Positions 52,331 to 61,542 are shown, counted from the first letter of the stretch. The stretch is 64,000 nucleotides of DNA from Tahibacter amnicola (GCF_025398735.1 NZ_CP104694.1:62001-126000); one strand, 5' to 3'. Numbers and translations: made by a program. Notes: generated by a model not told the origin, from the sequence alone.

Positions 52331-53116
52331 TTACTGCGTTGCGACGTGCAGGCCGCCGAGCACCGGCGACAGGTCCACGGCCAGCTCGCGCGCCTGGCCC
52401 TCGGCGGTGCGGTAGCGCAACACCAGCTGGTGCGGCGCGGCGACCACGGGGAAGAACACCGACCCCTCGCGCTCGCCGTTGGCCGGTACCGGATCCTGGT
52501 TCAACGTGCGCGCGTCGAGCGCGTGCTGGATCTTGCCGTTCTGGATGGCGCGATCAATACCCACGCCCACCAGCGTGACGCCACCCAGTGCCGCACCCGC
52601 GCCGACTGCCAGCACCGTGCTGCTGCCGCTGGCGCCCATGAAGCCGGTGGCCGCCACGCTGCCGGCCACCGCCGTACCGCCCAGGGCGAGGCCGGTGCCG
52701 ACCGCGATCGAGGCCGCCGGCGCCGCGCCAGGTTTCACCTTCATGCCCGAGTCCCGGTAGCGGCGGATATTGCGCTTGCTCTGGCTGGCCAGCTCACGGC
52801 GCTCGGACGTGGCCGCGACCGTGGTGCCCAGCGGATCAACCAGGCTCACGCCTTCGATGCGCAACGGCATGTCGGTGTGGTTTTCCACCGAGACGCGGTA
52901 TTCGTCCCAGTAGGCCTTCCGGCTCCACGAGCCAGGACCGTTGCGCCATACGACGTGATCGATGCGCAGGCTCACCTCCTCGGTGCTGGCAGTGCCAAAC
53001 ACGGCGGGGGTCGATTCATCCTGCGCCACGGGCGCCTTGAGCATGCGGGTCGATGCGCAGCCGCTGCCCAGTGTCATCAGCACCGCCAGGAACAGCGCGT
53101 TGTAGCTTCGCTTCAT
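52331..53116 (-). CDS. Lipoprotein with glycine-zipper segment
   Basis: 261 residues from ATG 53116. Lipoprotein signal MKRSYNALFLAVLMTLGSGC (C20, then Ala). A beta-rich region (about 45-115: VSLRIDHVVWRNGPG, YRVSVENHTDMPLRIEGVSL) precedes a long Gly/Ala-rich hydrophobic stretch (about 140-195, for example VGTGLALGGTAVAGSVAATG), a glycine zipper that could insert in a membrane or self-associate. The end is again beta-rich (HQLVLRYRTAEGQARELAV). I know of no assigned function; an outer-membrane envelope role is likely. Confidence 0.75.
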   Translation of the reverse strand: MKRSYNALFLAVLMTLGSGCASTRMLKAPVAQDESTPAVFGTASTEEVSLRIDHVVWRNGPGSWSRKAYWDEYRVSVENHTDMPLRIEGVSLVDPLGTTVAATSERRELASQSKRNIRRYRDSGMKVKPGAAPAASIAVGTGLALGGTAVAGSVAATGFMGASGSSTVLAVGAGAALGGVTLVGVGIDRAIQNGKIQHALDARTLNQDPVPANGEREGSVFFPVVAAPHQLVLRYRTAEGQARELAVDLSPVLGGLHVATQ

Positions 53117-53606
53117 TCTCGTTTTCTCCTTTGTCATCGGCAGACGGTACGTGCGTTGGCGGTGCAGTCCGCCACGCCGGCACGCGCTCGTACTCGGCGC
53201 GACGGCGCCCGGCGTGCCACGTAAACGAAGAGCGACGTACGTTTATACGGGTATCGTTCTGTGTGACCGCCAGAAACGCACCGGGAGGAGACTCTCCCTA
53301 CGCCTCAAGGCCCAGGTGAATAGTCGCTTTTGCGCGGTTGTGGCAGATCCACTTCGTGCGAATTGGCCAGGGCCCTGCCACTCTGCCGGCACTGGCATCT
53401 GACTTGGACGCAAGGCGTTGCCGAAGTGGCGAGGTCACATCTACGTGATTTCTCACGCGGCAATGCGTCATTACTTCGGACCAGCTGAAAAGACGACGCG
53501 TCGGAGAACCGCAAGCCCCCTGGTCGCCACGCGGCACGCATCACCCCGTGGCAGCGGATTCAGTACCGCCTTAGACTGCCGCCAACACGGCGCGCTCGTG
53601 ACCGCC
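53117..53606. other. Intergenic region before the GGDEF-EAL gene
   Basis: 490 bases. The frame of the GGDEF-EAL gene is open back to about 53418, so the N-terminus could be longer than given, but that part has no domain character. The stretch 53230-53260 is AT-richer. No repeat, terminator or RNA was recognised. Confidence 0.35.
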
Positions 53607-54914
53607 ATGCCCCACGTCCTCGACCCAGTGACCGGCATACCGGATCGCCACGACTTCATGGCGACGCTGCAGCGGGCCGTCGGCACGGCCAACGAGATGC
53701 ACACCTCGCTCGCCCTGCTGGTGGTCGATATCGATGGCTTTGCCAAGATCAATCGCGCCAGCGGCTATTCGGCAGGCGATCGCGTGCTGCGGCACCTGGC
53801 GCAGCAGCTCAGGCAGGTGGCGCGCGATACGGACTACGTGGCGCGGCTGGGTGGCGACCGCATGGCGTTGATCCTGCCGGCCATCATGAACCAGGGGCAT
53901 GCGGAACTGGCGATCCAGAAGCTGTTCCGCCTGCTCGACCTGCCATTCAGCTGGCAGGCTGTGCGCTTCAAGATCAGCGTGACCGTCGGCGCGGCGATCT
54001 GTCCGCAGCACGCCAGCCATCCCGAACATCTGCTGCGCCAGGCCGAGAAGGCGATCGACACGGCGCGCAGTCTCGGACAGCGCAGCGCCTTTCCGCCTGA
54101 CGTGGGCGTCGACGAGGGCCTGTCGGCGTTCTGGGACATGGAGATCGAACTGTTCGGTGCGGTCGAACGCGGCGAGATGGCGATGTATTACCAGCCCAAG
54201 GTGCGCCTGCCCGATCTGCGACCGATCGGCGCCGAGGCGCTGATGCGCTGGTTCAATCGCGCGCGCGGCGCGGTGTCGCCGTCCGTGTTCGCGCCGATCG
54301 CCGAGCAGACGGGCCAGATCAAGCCGCTGACCATCTGGGCCCTGAACACCGTGTTGCGCCAGGCCAGCGCCTGGAAACACCCCTGGGGAAACCTGTCGGT
54401 GTCGGTCAACGTGCCGGCCGAACTGGTGGTGCAGCATGATCTGCCGGAGCTGGTGGAAAGTGCGCTGCGCCTATGGGGCAACGGACACATCCAGCTGATC
54501 CTCGAGATCACCGAGCGCTCCCTGGTCGCCGATCCGAAGCAGAGCTTCCGGATCCTCTCCCAGGTGCGCGACCTCGGTGTAAAGGTGTCGATCGACGATT
54601 TCGGCACCGGCTATTCCTGCCTGGCGTATTTCAAGGACCTGCCGGTGGATGAGCTCAAGGTGGACCAGTCCTTCGTCTCGCGCCTGCTGTCGGATACGGC
54701 CAGTGCGGACATCACCTCCCTGATCGTGGAGCTGGCGCACCAGTTCGGCTTGTGCGTGGTGGCCGAAGGCGTGGAGGACGTGGCCACGCTCGACGCCCTG
54801 TGCGCGCGCCGCTGCGATATCGCACAGGGATTCCTGTTCGGAAAAGGCATGCCGGTTGATGCATTCGAACACTGGCTCACGGTGCCCGCGATGACACTGG
54901 AGCGCCATGCCTGA
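53607..54914 (+). CDS. GGDEF-EAL protein; probable cyclic-di-GMP phosphodiesterase
   Basis: 435 residues from ATG 53607 (MPHVLDPVTGIPDRHDFMAT), no membrane segment. The GGDEF domain (about 1-165) is degenerate: LGGDRMALI replaces GGDEF, so it should not make c-di-GMP. The EAL domain (about 185-430) keeps its key residues: YYQPKVRL, GAEALMRW, SVNVPAEL, LEITERSL, SIDDFGTGYS, ELKVDQSFV and VVAEGVED. The expected activity is hydrolysis of c-di-GMP to pGpG. It is convergent with an HD-GYP gene, also of c-di-GMP type. Confidence 0.93.
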   Translation: MPHVLDPVTGIPDRHDFMATLQRAVGTANEMHTSLALLVVDIDGFAKINRASGYSAGDRVLRHLAQQLRQVARDTDYVARLGGDRMALILPAIMNQGHAELAIQKLFRLLDLPFSWQAVRFKISVTVGAAICPQHASHPEHLLRQAEKAIDTARSLGQRSAFPPDVGVDEGLSAFWDMEIELFGAVERGEMAMYYQPKVRLPDLRPIGAEALMRWFNRARGAVSPSVFAPIAEQTGQIKPLTIWALNTVLRQASAWKHPWGNLSVSVNVPAELVVQHDLPELVESALRLWGNGHIQLILEITERSLVADPKQSFRILSQVRDLGVKVSIDDFGTGYSCLAYFKDLPVDELKVDQSFVSRLLSDTASADITSLIVELAHQFGLCVVAEGVEDVATLDALCARRCDIAQGFLFGKGMPVDAFEHWLTVPAMTLERHA

Positions 54915-54931
54915 GCCCGCAATGGCAACCG

Positions 54932-56194
54932 TCAATCCAGGAACAGCTCCCGCGGCTTGATGCCGAACGCGCCGCTCGGCAGGCCACACTTGACGCTGAG
55001 CGGCTGGCCGCGGTCGTCCTTGTCCACCACCGCCAGGTCCAGCGTGCGGAACTGCCGCAACGGCGTCTTGTTGCGGTCGAGCAGGACCATCACCGTCGGC
55101 CGCAGGCGCTTGAGGCTATGCACGGCGCTGACCACGCCCACTTCGCCACTGGACAGTTCCACCAGCGAGCCGGTGGGATAGATGCCGCAGGTCTGGATGA
55201 ACTGCTCGACCAGTTCGGCCTGGAACAAGGTTCCGCGGTGTTCGTACAGATCGGTCACCGCCTTGTGCGGAGAATTGCTGGGAACATAGGGCCGCACGCA
55301 GACCATGGCGTCGTAGCTGTCGACGATGCCCATGATGCGACCGAACAGCGGGATCTCGCTGCCGCTCAGGCCGTTTGGATAACCGCTGCCGTCGTGACGT
55401 TCGTGGTGCGTCGCCACCATTTCCACGAGCTTCTTGGACAGCCCCGGCGTGCGCTCGACCAATTCCAGGCTGTGTTCGACATGACGGCGGATCAGCTGCA
55501 CTTCGTCGGCCGACAGCGACGTCTGGCGCGCCAGCAGATCCATCGGAATGCGCGTCTTGCCCACGTCACACAGCAGGCCGCCCAGCGCCAGCTCGTGCAG
55601 ATCGCTCTTGTCCAGTCCCAGGTGACGACCAAAACTCGCCGCCCAGAGCGCGCAGCCCAGGGCGTGCTGGTAGGCGTAGGAGTCCCGGCGCTTGATCTCC
55701 TTGAGCCAGACAAAGGCAAAGGGATTGCGCAGGATGGATGCCACCATCGCCGAAACGCCGTGCTTGAGGCGTTCCAGGTCCAGGTACTGAACGCGACGCA
55801 GGTCGTCCATCACTTCCTGGAAGCGCTTTTCGAGGTTGTTGTAGGCCTGGGCGGCGTCCTTGAGCTCGTCCTTGAATTCGCGCTCGATCGCCCAGGTGTT
55901 CTTGCGCGCGTCGGCCAGCTCGTCGCGATCGCGTGCGATGCGCACGACCGCCGCAGGCGCTTCCCGTTCGGGTTCGAGTGTGAGGTAGCGCGGTTCCGGC
56001 GCCTTGCCCAGCGCCGTATCGACATACACGAAGGCGCAGATGGCCTGCAGCTTGCGGACCGAATCGGGCGCTTCGAGCCGGACGCCTTCCATGGGAAAAT
56101 CCGTCTCGATCCAGGGCCGGTCGAGCCGGCTGACGAACATGCCCGGGGTCAGGCCACGTACGCTGACCCGCAGTTCTCTGGCAGTGAGGTTCAT
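54932..56194 (-). CDS. HD-GYP domain protein with DUF3391 N-terminus; metal residue replaced
   Basis: 420 residues. N-terminal DUF3391 (VRGLTPGMFVSRLDRPWIET, about 11-100), a coiled region, then the HD-GYP domain (about 170-340). The HD pair reads CD: GGLLCDVGKTRIP, C209-D210, so one metal-ligand histidine is missing. Other motifs are kept: RRHVEHS, HHERHDGSGYPNGLSG, DSYDAMVCVRPY. HD-GYP domains hydrolyse c-di-GMP; with this substitution activity may be reduced or metal preference altered. GGGGGA precedes the start codon. Convergent with the EAL gene. Confidence 0.92.
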   Translation of the reverse strand: MNLTARELRVSVRGLTPGMFVSRLDRPWIETDFPMEGVRLEAPDSVRKLQAICAFVYVDTALGKAPEPRYLTLEPEREAPAAVVRIARDRDELADARKNTWAIEREFKDELKDAAQAYNNLEKRFQEVMDDLRRVQYLDLERLKHGVSAMVASILRNPFAFVWLKEIKRRDSYAYQHALGCALWAASFGRHLGLDKSDLHELALGGLLCDVGKTRIPMDLLARQTSLSADEVQLIRRHVEHSLELVERTPGLSKKLVEMVATHHERHDGSGYPNGLSGSEIPLFGRIMGIVDSYDAMVCVRPYVPSNSPHKAVTDLYEHRGTLFQAELVEQFIQTCGIYPTGSLVELSSGEVGVVSAVHSLKRLRPTVMVLLDRNKTPLRQFRTLDLAVVDKDDRGQPLSVKCGLPSGAFGIKPRELFLD

Positions 56195-56383
56195 GGCATC
56201 CCCCGACGCGCAAGGACGAGCGCGACGCCGCCATTCATCCCCTGATCCACGAAGCCGACCCTGGCCGGCAGAGGATTACCGGCGTGTCGCCGGGGCTATT
56301 CTGCGCCTGTCCGGGCGCAGCTGCACCCGTTTGTTGGCAACAAGGCGGCACGCCGTCGGGCACCAGGGCTCGACTAACGCCAA

Positions 56384-56402
56384 GGGCCCGCCCCGCGGGC
56401 CC
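56384..56402 (-). terminator. Terminator after the alkaline phosphatase gene
   Basis: GGGCCCGC and GCGGGCCC form an 8-bp stem with a CCC loop about 15 bases after the phosphatase stop on the minus strand. Confidence 0.5.
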
Positions 56403-56416
56403 GCGTCGGGTTCCGC

Positions 56417-58129
56417 CTACTTGCCGCGCAACCGTTCGTACGACGGCAACCGGGTTGGCACGCCGTTCTTGTCGCAGGACTCCATTTTGCACAGCTGCGC
56501 GCGCAACACCGGGGCGCTCTGCGCGATGATGTGGAAGATGACGTTCTGTTCCAGCTCGCCATGGAAGGCATAGGCACCCGGGCCGCGCGCGAAGATGGCC
56601 ACGTCCTCGCCGCCGTGCGATTCGCTGCGCATGGGCAGGGTGGCTTCCTGCAGGTAGTCCGGTGCCTGCGTATCGACGCCAGAGAGATCCGGACGGACCG
56701 TGGCCACGCTCGCCTTGGTGTAGCCGTGGGGGAATTTCTTCGGGCCCGCCGGCTGGCGGTCGGTCGCTCCGAAATAGCCCGGGCCATTGGCATAGCTGAG
56801 CGTCGTATACGGCAGCCCGAGCTGGTCCTTGGCCAGGTCGCTGCCGGCACCCTCGAAATCCGAGCCACCGCGTACCAGGCCCAGAATGGGATTTCCGCGC
56901 ACCGGATAGCCGGCAAAGCTCATCGTATGGGCGTGGTCGGCGGTAACCACGATCAGGGTATCGCTGACGGAGGTCTCGTCCATCGCCACCTTGACCGCAT
57001 CGGCGAAGGCGATGGTGTCGGTCAGTGCGCGATAGGCATTACCGGCGTGGTGGGCGTGGTCGATGCGCCCGCCCTCGACCATCAGGAAGTATCCCTTCGG
57101 GTTGCGCTTGAGCAAGGTGATCGCCGTGCGCGTCATCTCGGCCAGGCTGGGTTCGCCCGCCTTGTCCGTGGCGCGATCGTGCTCATAGAGCAGATGCGAG
57201 GGTTCAAACAGGCCCAGCACCTGGCGCGGCGGCGCGCTTTCCAGCGCTGCCATTTGTTCCTTGTTCCATACATATACCGCGCCGTCGCGTTGCTGCCACT
57301 GGGCGATGAGGTCGCGTTCATCCTTGCGCTGCCCGCTGGTGCCGGCATGCTCGGGGTCGCGTTGCGACGCCGGGATGAACGCGGTGCGGCCGCCGCCCAG
57401 GGCGACGTCCAGGCCATCGCCGACGGGAAACTCCACCAGCTGGCGCGCAAAATCGGTGCAGCCCTGCGCCTTGGCTGCGTCGGGCATGGCCGCGTCGACT
57501 TCCCATTCGCGCTCCGGCAGGTGCCCATAGGTGGCGGCCGGCGTGGCATGGGTGATGCGAGCTGTCGTGACGGCGCCGGTGGCCATGCCGGCGGCCTCGG
57601 CCAGCTCCACCGCGGTGACCAGCTCCTGCCCTTTGCTCGACGCACAATCCGCCCGCTCGGCGGCCTGGCCAATGCTGATAAAGCCCGATTTCGTCTTGGC
57701 GCCGGTCATGATGGCGCTCATCGTGCCGGCCGAATCCGGGGTCTGCGAGTCGGTCTCGTAGGTCCGGCTCAGCGCGGTGTACGGCAGGGTTTCGAACGAC
57801 AGGCGGTGGCTTTCGCCGTCCTTGCCCTGGAGCTGGCCCGCCAGGATGTGCGCCGCGGCAATCGTCGGAATGCTCATGCCGTCGCCCAGGAAAACGATCA
57901 CATTCCTGGCACGCGGCGCCTTCGGGCCCAGATGGGCATGCGCGGTGGCGGCCCCGGCGGTGAACCACCACGCGGCCGTCTCGCCGGACGGACGTGCAAT
58001 CGACGGCACTTCGATCGCGCCGGCCGCGGCATCGGCACCCGGGTGTCCGGCGCGATCGGCCGTCGGCTGGCTGGCGCAGGCGGAAAGGAGCAGGGCGAGC
58101 GCCAGCGGCGCAGGACGCAAAGTTCTCAC
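56417..58129 (-). CDS. Alkaline phosphatase, PhoA superfamily lipoprotein
   Basis: Removes phosphate from organic monoesters at the cell envelope. 570 residues from GTG 58129 (GGAG seven bases upstream); lipoprotein signal MRTLRPAPLALALLLSAC, C18. Active-site blocks: FLGDGMSIPTI (D83 metal), TPDSAGTMSAIMTGAKT (nucleophile S133), FLMVEGGRIDHAHHAG, VTADHAHTM and MRSESHGGEDVAIFARGPGA. The protein is longer than E. coli PhoA (471), in line with the lipoprotein type found in xanthomonads and Bacteroidetes. It is divergent from cpdB, a sensible pair for phosphate scavenging. Confidence 0.94.
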   Translation of the reverse strand: MRTLRPAPLALALLLSACASQPTADRAGHPGADAAAGAIEVPSIARPSGETAAWWFTAGAATAHAHLGPKAPRARNVIVFLGDGMSIPTIAAAHILAGQLQGKDGESHRLSFETLPYTALSRTYETDSQTPDSAGTMSAIMTGAKTKSGFISIGQAAERADCASSKGQELVTAVELAEAAGMATGAVTTARITHATPAATYGHLPEREWEVDAAMPDAAKAQGCTDFARQLVEFPVGDGLDVALGGGRTAFIPASQRDPEHAGTSGQRKDERDLIAQWQQRDGAVYVWNKEQMAALESAPPRQVLGLFEPSHLLYEHDRATDKAGEPSLAEMTRTAITLLKRNPKGYFLMVEGGRIDHAHHAGNAYRALTDTIAFADAVKVAMDETSVSDTLIVVTADHAHTMSFAGYPVRGNPILGLVRGGSDFEGAGSDLAKDQLGLPYTTLSYANGPGYFGATDRQPAGPKKFPHGYTKASVATVRPDLSGVDTQAPDYLQEATLPMRSESHGGEDVAIFARGPGAYAFHGELEQNVIFHIIAQSAPVLRAQLCKMESCDKNGVPTRLPSYERLRGK

Positions 58130-58198
58130 GGCAATCTCCGGCACGAGAGCGAATAGGGGGCGGCAACAACCGCGGACCAACGGCGCGCAAGTCTGACA

Positions 58199-58247
58199 GC
58201 CCGCCCGGACGACGACCAGACGGACCCGCATGCGGATCCGGGCGGGC
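58199..58247. promoter_or_regulatory. Inverted repeat between phosphatase and cpdB
   Basis: GCCCGCCCGGA (58199-58209) and TCCGGGCGGGC (58237-58247) are perfect 11-base inverted arms with a 27-base spacer, just upstream of a possible -10 (GCTATGGT, 58250-58257) of cpdB. It may be an operator or a looping site. No canonical Pho box is present. Confidence 0.4.
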
Positions 58248-58279
58248 GATGCTATGGTTTCGCCTTTCCCTTGCGTTGA

Positions 58280-60286
58280 ATGCCCATGATGCGTCGCCTG
58301 CCGTTGCCGATCCTGACCAGCCTGCTTCTTTCGGCCTGCACCACCGGTCCGGCAGGACGCCACGACGACGGCCCGAAACCGCCCGCCGACGGCGCGCGTG
58401 CGGACGTCGCCCTGCTGGAGACGACGGACCTGCATTCGAACGTGCTGTCCTACGACTATTTCAAGGGCGCCGCCGATCCGACCCTGGGTTTTGAGCGGGT
58501 CGCCACGCTGGTGCACGCGGCGCGGAAGGATTTCCCGAACAATTTCCTGTTCGATGACGGCGACACCATCCAGGGCACCGCGCTGGCCGATCACCAGGCG
58601 CTGGCCAGCCCACTGGCCTGCGACCAGAAGCTGGCGATGTACAAGGCGATGGATGCACTGGGCTACGACGGCGGCACCATCGGCAACCACGAGTTCAACT
58701 ACGGTCTGGACTTCCTGGCGCATGCCACGGGCACGCCGCTGAATGTGGAAGGCACCGACGGCGCCCGCTGCACCGGCCCGGACTTCCCGCTGGTGCTATC
58801 GAATGTGTACTCCAGCCGCGACGGCAAGCCGCTGTACGCCCCGTACCGCGTGCTGACCAAGTCGATCACCGCCTGGACCGCCGACGGCAGCGCAGTGCAG
58901 GTTCCGTTGCGCGTGGGCATCCTGGGTTTCACGCCGCAGCCGATTCTCAAGTGGGACAAGCGCAATCTCGAAGGCAAGGTGACCGTCACCGGCATCGTCG
59001 AGGCGGCGCAGCGCTGGGTGCCGGAGCTGCGGTCACAGGATGTCGATATCGTCGTCGCGATCTCGCACGGCGGTCTCAATCCGGACGCGTACCACGAGAC
59101 AATGGAGAACGCGAACTGGCACCTGGCGGGCGTGCCGGGGATCGACGCGCTCCTGATGGGCCATTCACACGATGTGTTCCCCAATGCCAGCAATCCGAAG
59201 TCGCGCTTCAACACCATGGCCGAGGTCGACAACGAACGTGGCTACGTGCGTGGCGTGCCGGCGGTGATGGCCGGCTACTGGGGCAAGGGGTTGGGCGTGA
59301 TCAAGCTCGCCCTGGTGCGCCAGGGCGGCCGGTGGGTGGTCGACAAGCAGAAGACCTACAGCGAGGTTCGCCCGATTTGCACGGCCGCGAAGGAATGCGT
59401 GGCGGCCGATCCGGCGATCGCCCGCGTGATCGATGCCGAACACCGGGCGGCCAACGCCTGGGTCAGCACGCCCATCGGACGGACCGCGGTTCGCCTCAAC
59501 ACCTATTTTTCGGACCTCGGCGAAGTGTCGGCCCTGGGCGTGATCAACGCCGCGCAGCGCGACTATGTCGCCCGGCGCATCAAGACCGAGCGGCCGGACC
59601 TCGCTGCCGTTCCGGTGCTGTCTGGCGCGGCCGCCTTCAAGGCCGGTTTTGCCGGCAGCGAGGACTACACCGACGTCGCTCCCGGCGAGGTGACGATCAA
59701 GAGCGCAGCGGACCTGTACCTGTATCCCAATACCATCGCCGCCGTGCACATCGACGGCAAGACACTCAAGGGCTGGCTGGAAAAGGCGGCCGAGCGCTTC
59801 AACCAGCTCGACCCGGCGGCGACCACGCCGCAACCGCTGGTCAATGTCCGCGTGCCGACCTACAACTTCGACGTCATCCAGGGCGGCCTGCGCTACACCT
59901 TTGATCTGTCGCGGCCGACGGGCGAACGCGTCGTTGCCCTCACGTACAAGGACAAGCCCGTGGCGCCGGACGCCGCGTTCATCGTCGCCACCAACAACTA
60001 CCGTGCCAGCGGTGGCATTCCGGGTGTGGATGGCAGCCGCATCGTGCTGGCGGAAGAGACGACCAACCGGGACATCGTGATCGAATGGCTCAAGGCGCAC
60101 CCCACCCTTTCGGCCAAGGACATCGAGCCCAGTCCGGTCAGTTTCGCCCGGTTGGGCCTGAAGGCACCCGCCACCTTCCGCAGCCGCACCGGCAAGGCGG
60201 CCATCGCCGTGGCCGCTGGATTCACATCCGTGCGTGAAACTGCCGGCAACGGTGACGGAACGTCCACCTACGCGGTCGAGTTCTGA
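58280..60286 (+). CDS. cpdB: 2',3'-cyclic-nucleotide 2'-phosphodiesterase / 3'-nucleotidase
   Basis: Envelope enzyme that degrades 2',3'-cyclic nucleotides and 3'-nucleotides to nucleosides and phosphate. 668 residues, like CpdB (about 650). Here it is a lipoprotein (MPMMRRLPLPILTSLLLSAC, C20) instead of soluble periplasmic. The metallophosphatase domain has D50/H52 (ETTDLHSN), D95 (DDGDTIQG), N136/H137 (GNHEFNYG), AISHGG and GHSHDVFP. The C-terminal nucleotide-binding domain carries YTDVAPGEVTIKSAADLYLY and YRASGGIPGV. Divergent from the alkaline phosphatase gene. Confidence 0.95.
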   Translation: MPMMRRLPLPILTSLLLSACTTGPAGRHDDGPKPPADGARADVALLETTDLHSNVLSYDYFKGAADPTLGFERVATLVHAARKDFPNNFLFDDGDTIQGTALADHQALASPLACDQKLAMYKAMDALGYDGGTIGNHEFNYGLDFLAHATGTPLNVEGTDGARCTGPDFPLVLSNVYSSRDGKPLYAPYRVLTKSITAWTADGSAVQVPLRVGILGFTPQPILKWDKRNLEGKVTVTGIVEAAQRWVPELRSQDVDIVVAISHGGLNPDAYHETMENANWHLAGVPGIDALLMGHSHDVFPNASNPKSRFNTMAEVDNERGYVRGVPAVMAGYWGKGLGVIKLALVRQGGRWVVDKQKTYSEVRPICTAAKECVAADPAIARVIDAEHRAANAWVSTPIGRTAVRLNTYFSDLGEVSALGVINAAQRDYVARRIKTERPDLAAVPVLSGAAAFKAGFAGSEDYTDVAPGEVTIKSAADLYLYPNTIAAVHIDGKTLKGWLEKAAERFNQLDPAATTPQPLVNVRVPTYNFDVIQGGLRYTFDLSRPTGERVVALTYKDKPVAPDAAFIVATNNYRASGGIPGVDGSRIVLAEETTNRDIVIEWLKAHPTLSAKDIEPSPVSFARLGLKAPATFRSRTGKAAIAVAAGFTSVRETAGNGDGTSTYAVEF

Positions 60287-60421
60287 CGAAACCCGCGGCC
60301 AGCCGGCACGCGGAATGGCTGCAGGCTCCGCCTTCGTTTGAACGTTTCGCGTCAACGGCGGTACCGGGCCAATCCGTCCGCGACGACGCCCAAGAACGGC
60401 GTAGCGGGATAAACTCGGGAA

Positions 60422-61486
60422 ATGTCCAAGAGTTCCGATTCCCACGAAGGCCGACGCAGCGACGGCCACTCCGGCCGGGGCCGGTCCCGCGCCACGCCGG
60501 CAGCTCCCGCTGCCGCGCCGGCTCCACCGGCGCATCCGGCCGATGCATCGGATCGCTCGCGCCGCGTGCTGGCGGCATTTCTGCGGCTCGCGCCCGAGGC
60601 GCAGCGCGAGCGCTTCCGCGACTATCTCGTGCTCATGCGCATGGATCGCCCGGTCGGCGCGCTGCTCCTGCTATGGCCGACCTGGTGGGCGCTGTGGCTG
60701 GCGCGGGGTGATTTCCCGCCGCCGCACCTGCTGGTCATCTTTACCATCGGCGTATTCCTCATGCGCGCCGCCGGCTGCGTGATCAACGACTATGCGGACC
60801 GCTGGCTGGACCCGAAAGTCGAACGCACGCGCGGCCGTCCGATCGCCGCCGGGCGCATCACGCCCAAGGCGGCGCTGGTGTTATTCGCGGTCCTGATGGT
60901 GCTGGCCTTCGGCCTGGTGTGCCTGACCAACGCGATGACGATCAAGCTGTCCCTGGTCGGTGCGGCGCTCGCCACGCTCTATCCATTCGCCAAGCGCTAC
61001 ACACATCTGCCGCAGGTGGTACTGGGCGCCGCCTTCGGCTGGTCGATCCCGATGGCCTTCGCCGCCGTCAGGGGCGGTGACGGGGACTGGCTGGCGGCGC
61101 TGCCGCCGCTGTGCTGGCTGCTGTTCCTGGCCAACGTGCTGTGGGCAACGGTGTACGACACTGAGTACGCGATGGTCGACCGGGACGAAGACATCGAGGC
61201 CGGCGCGAAATCCACCGCTATCCTCTTCGGCGAGGCCGACCGCGTCATCGTCGGCGTGCTGATGGGAACCTTCGTCCTGGCGCTGGTGCTGGTGGGCAGC
61301 CGGGCCAAGGTGCATGGCATCTACTACGCGGGCGTCGCAGCGGCGGCAGCGCTCTGCATCTGGCAGCAGTGGCTGATCCGCCACCGCGACCGCAAGGCCT
61401 GCTTCGAGGCCTTCCGCAACAATCTATGGCTGGGCATGGCCGTGTGGATCGGCCTGTGCCTGGCACTGGGCCTCAAGCCGGTGTAA
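60422..61486 (+). CDS. ubiA: 4-hydroxybenzoate polyprenyltransferase
   Basis: Inner-membrane prenyltransferase attaching a polyprenyl chain to 4-hydroxybenzoate in ubiquinone synthesis. 354 residues from ATG 60422. The first 70 residues are hydrophilic and Ala/Pro-rich (RATPAAPAAAPAPPAHPAD), an extension not usual in UbiA (about 290); a downstream start cannot be excluded. The core begins YLVLMRMDRPVGALLLLWPT, with the first Asp-rich motif CVINDYADRWLDPKVERT and the second DTEYAMVDRDEDIEAG, and about nine membrane helices. No other ubi gene is adjacent. Confidence 0.95.
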   Translation: MSKSSDSHEGRRSDGHSGRGRSRATPAAPAAAPAPPAHPADASDRSRRVLAAFLRLAPEAQRERFRDYLVLMRMDRPVGALLLLWPTWWALWLARGDFPPPHLLVIFTIGVFLMRAAGCVINDYADRWLDPKVERTRGRPIAAGRITPKAALVLFAVLMVLAFGLVCLTNAMTIKLSLVGAALATLYPFAKRYTHLPQVVLGAAFGWSIPMAFAAVRGGDGDWLAALPPLCWLLFLANVLWATVYDTEYAMVDRDEDIEAGAKSTAILFGEADRVIVGVLMGTFVLALVLVGSRAKVHGIYYAGVAAAAALCIWQQWLIRHRDRKACFEAFRNNLWLGMAVWIGLCLALGLKPV

Positions 61487-61494
61487 ACCGGCAG

Positions 61495-61529
61495 GCGGCG
61501 GAGGTCGGGCACAACCCGTCCTCCGCCGC
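61495..61529. terminator. Bidirectional terminator between ubiA and the hypothetical gene
   Basis: GCGGCGGAGG / CCTCCGCCGC forms a perfect 10-bp stem; inside it GGG and CCC can pair again around CACAA. It lies between convergent stops. Confidence 0.6.
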
Positions 61530-61542
61530 AGCGGACCGCGAC

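Noticed and set aside
56531-58156. 541-residue plus-strand frame antisense to the alkaline phosphatase
   Set aside because: Shadow frame; active-site motifs are on the minus strand.
58130-58279. Pho box upstream of the phosphatase or cpdB
   Set aside because: Only a single CTGTCA-like half-site (58193-58198, minus) is found, without a second half at the proper spacing.
59165-60535. 456-residue minus-strand frame over cpdB
   Set aside because: Shadow frame without domains; cpdB motifs are intact on the plus strand.
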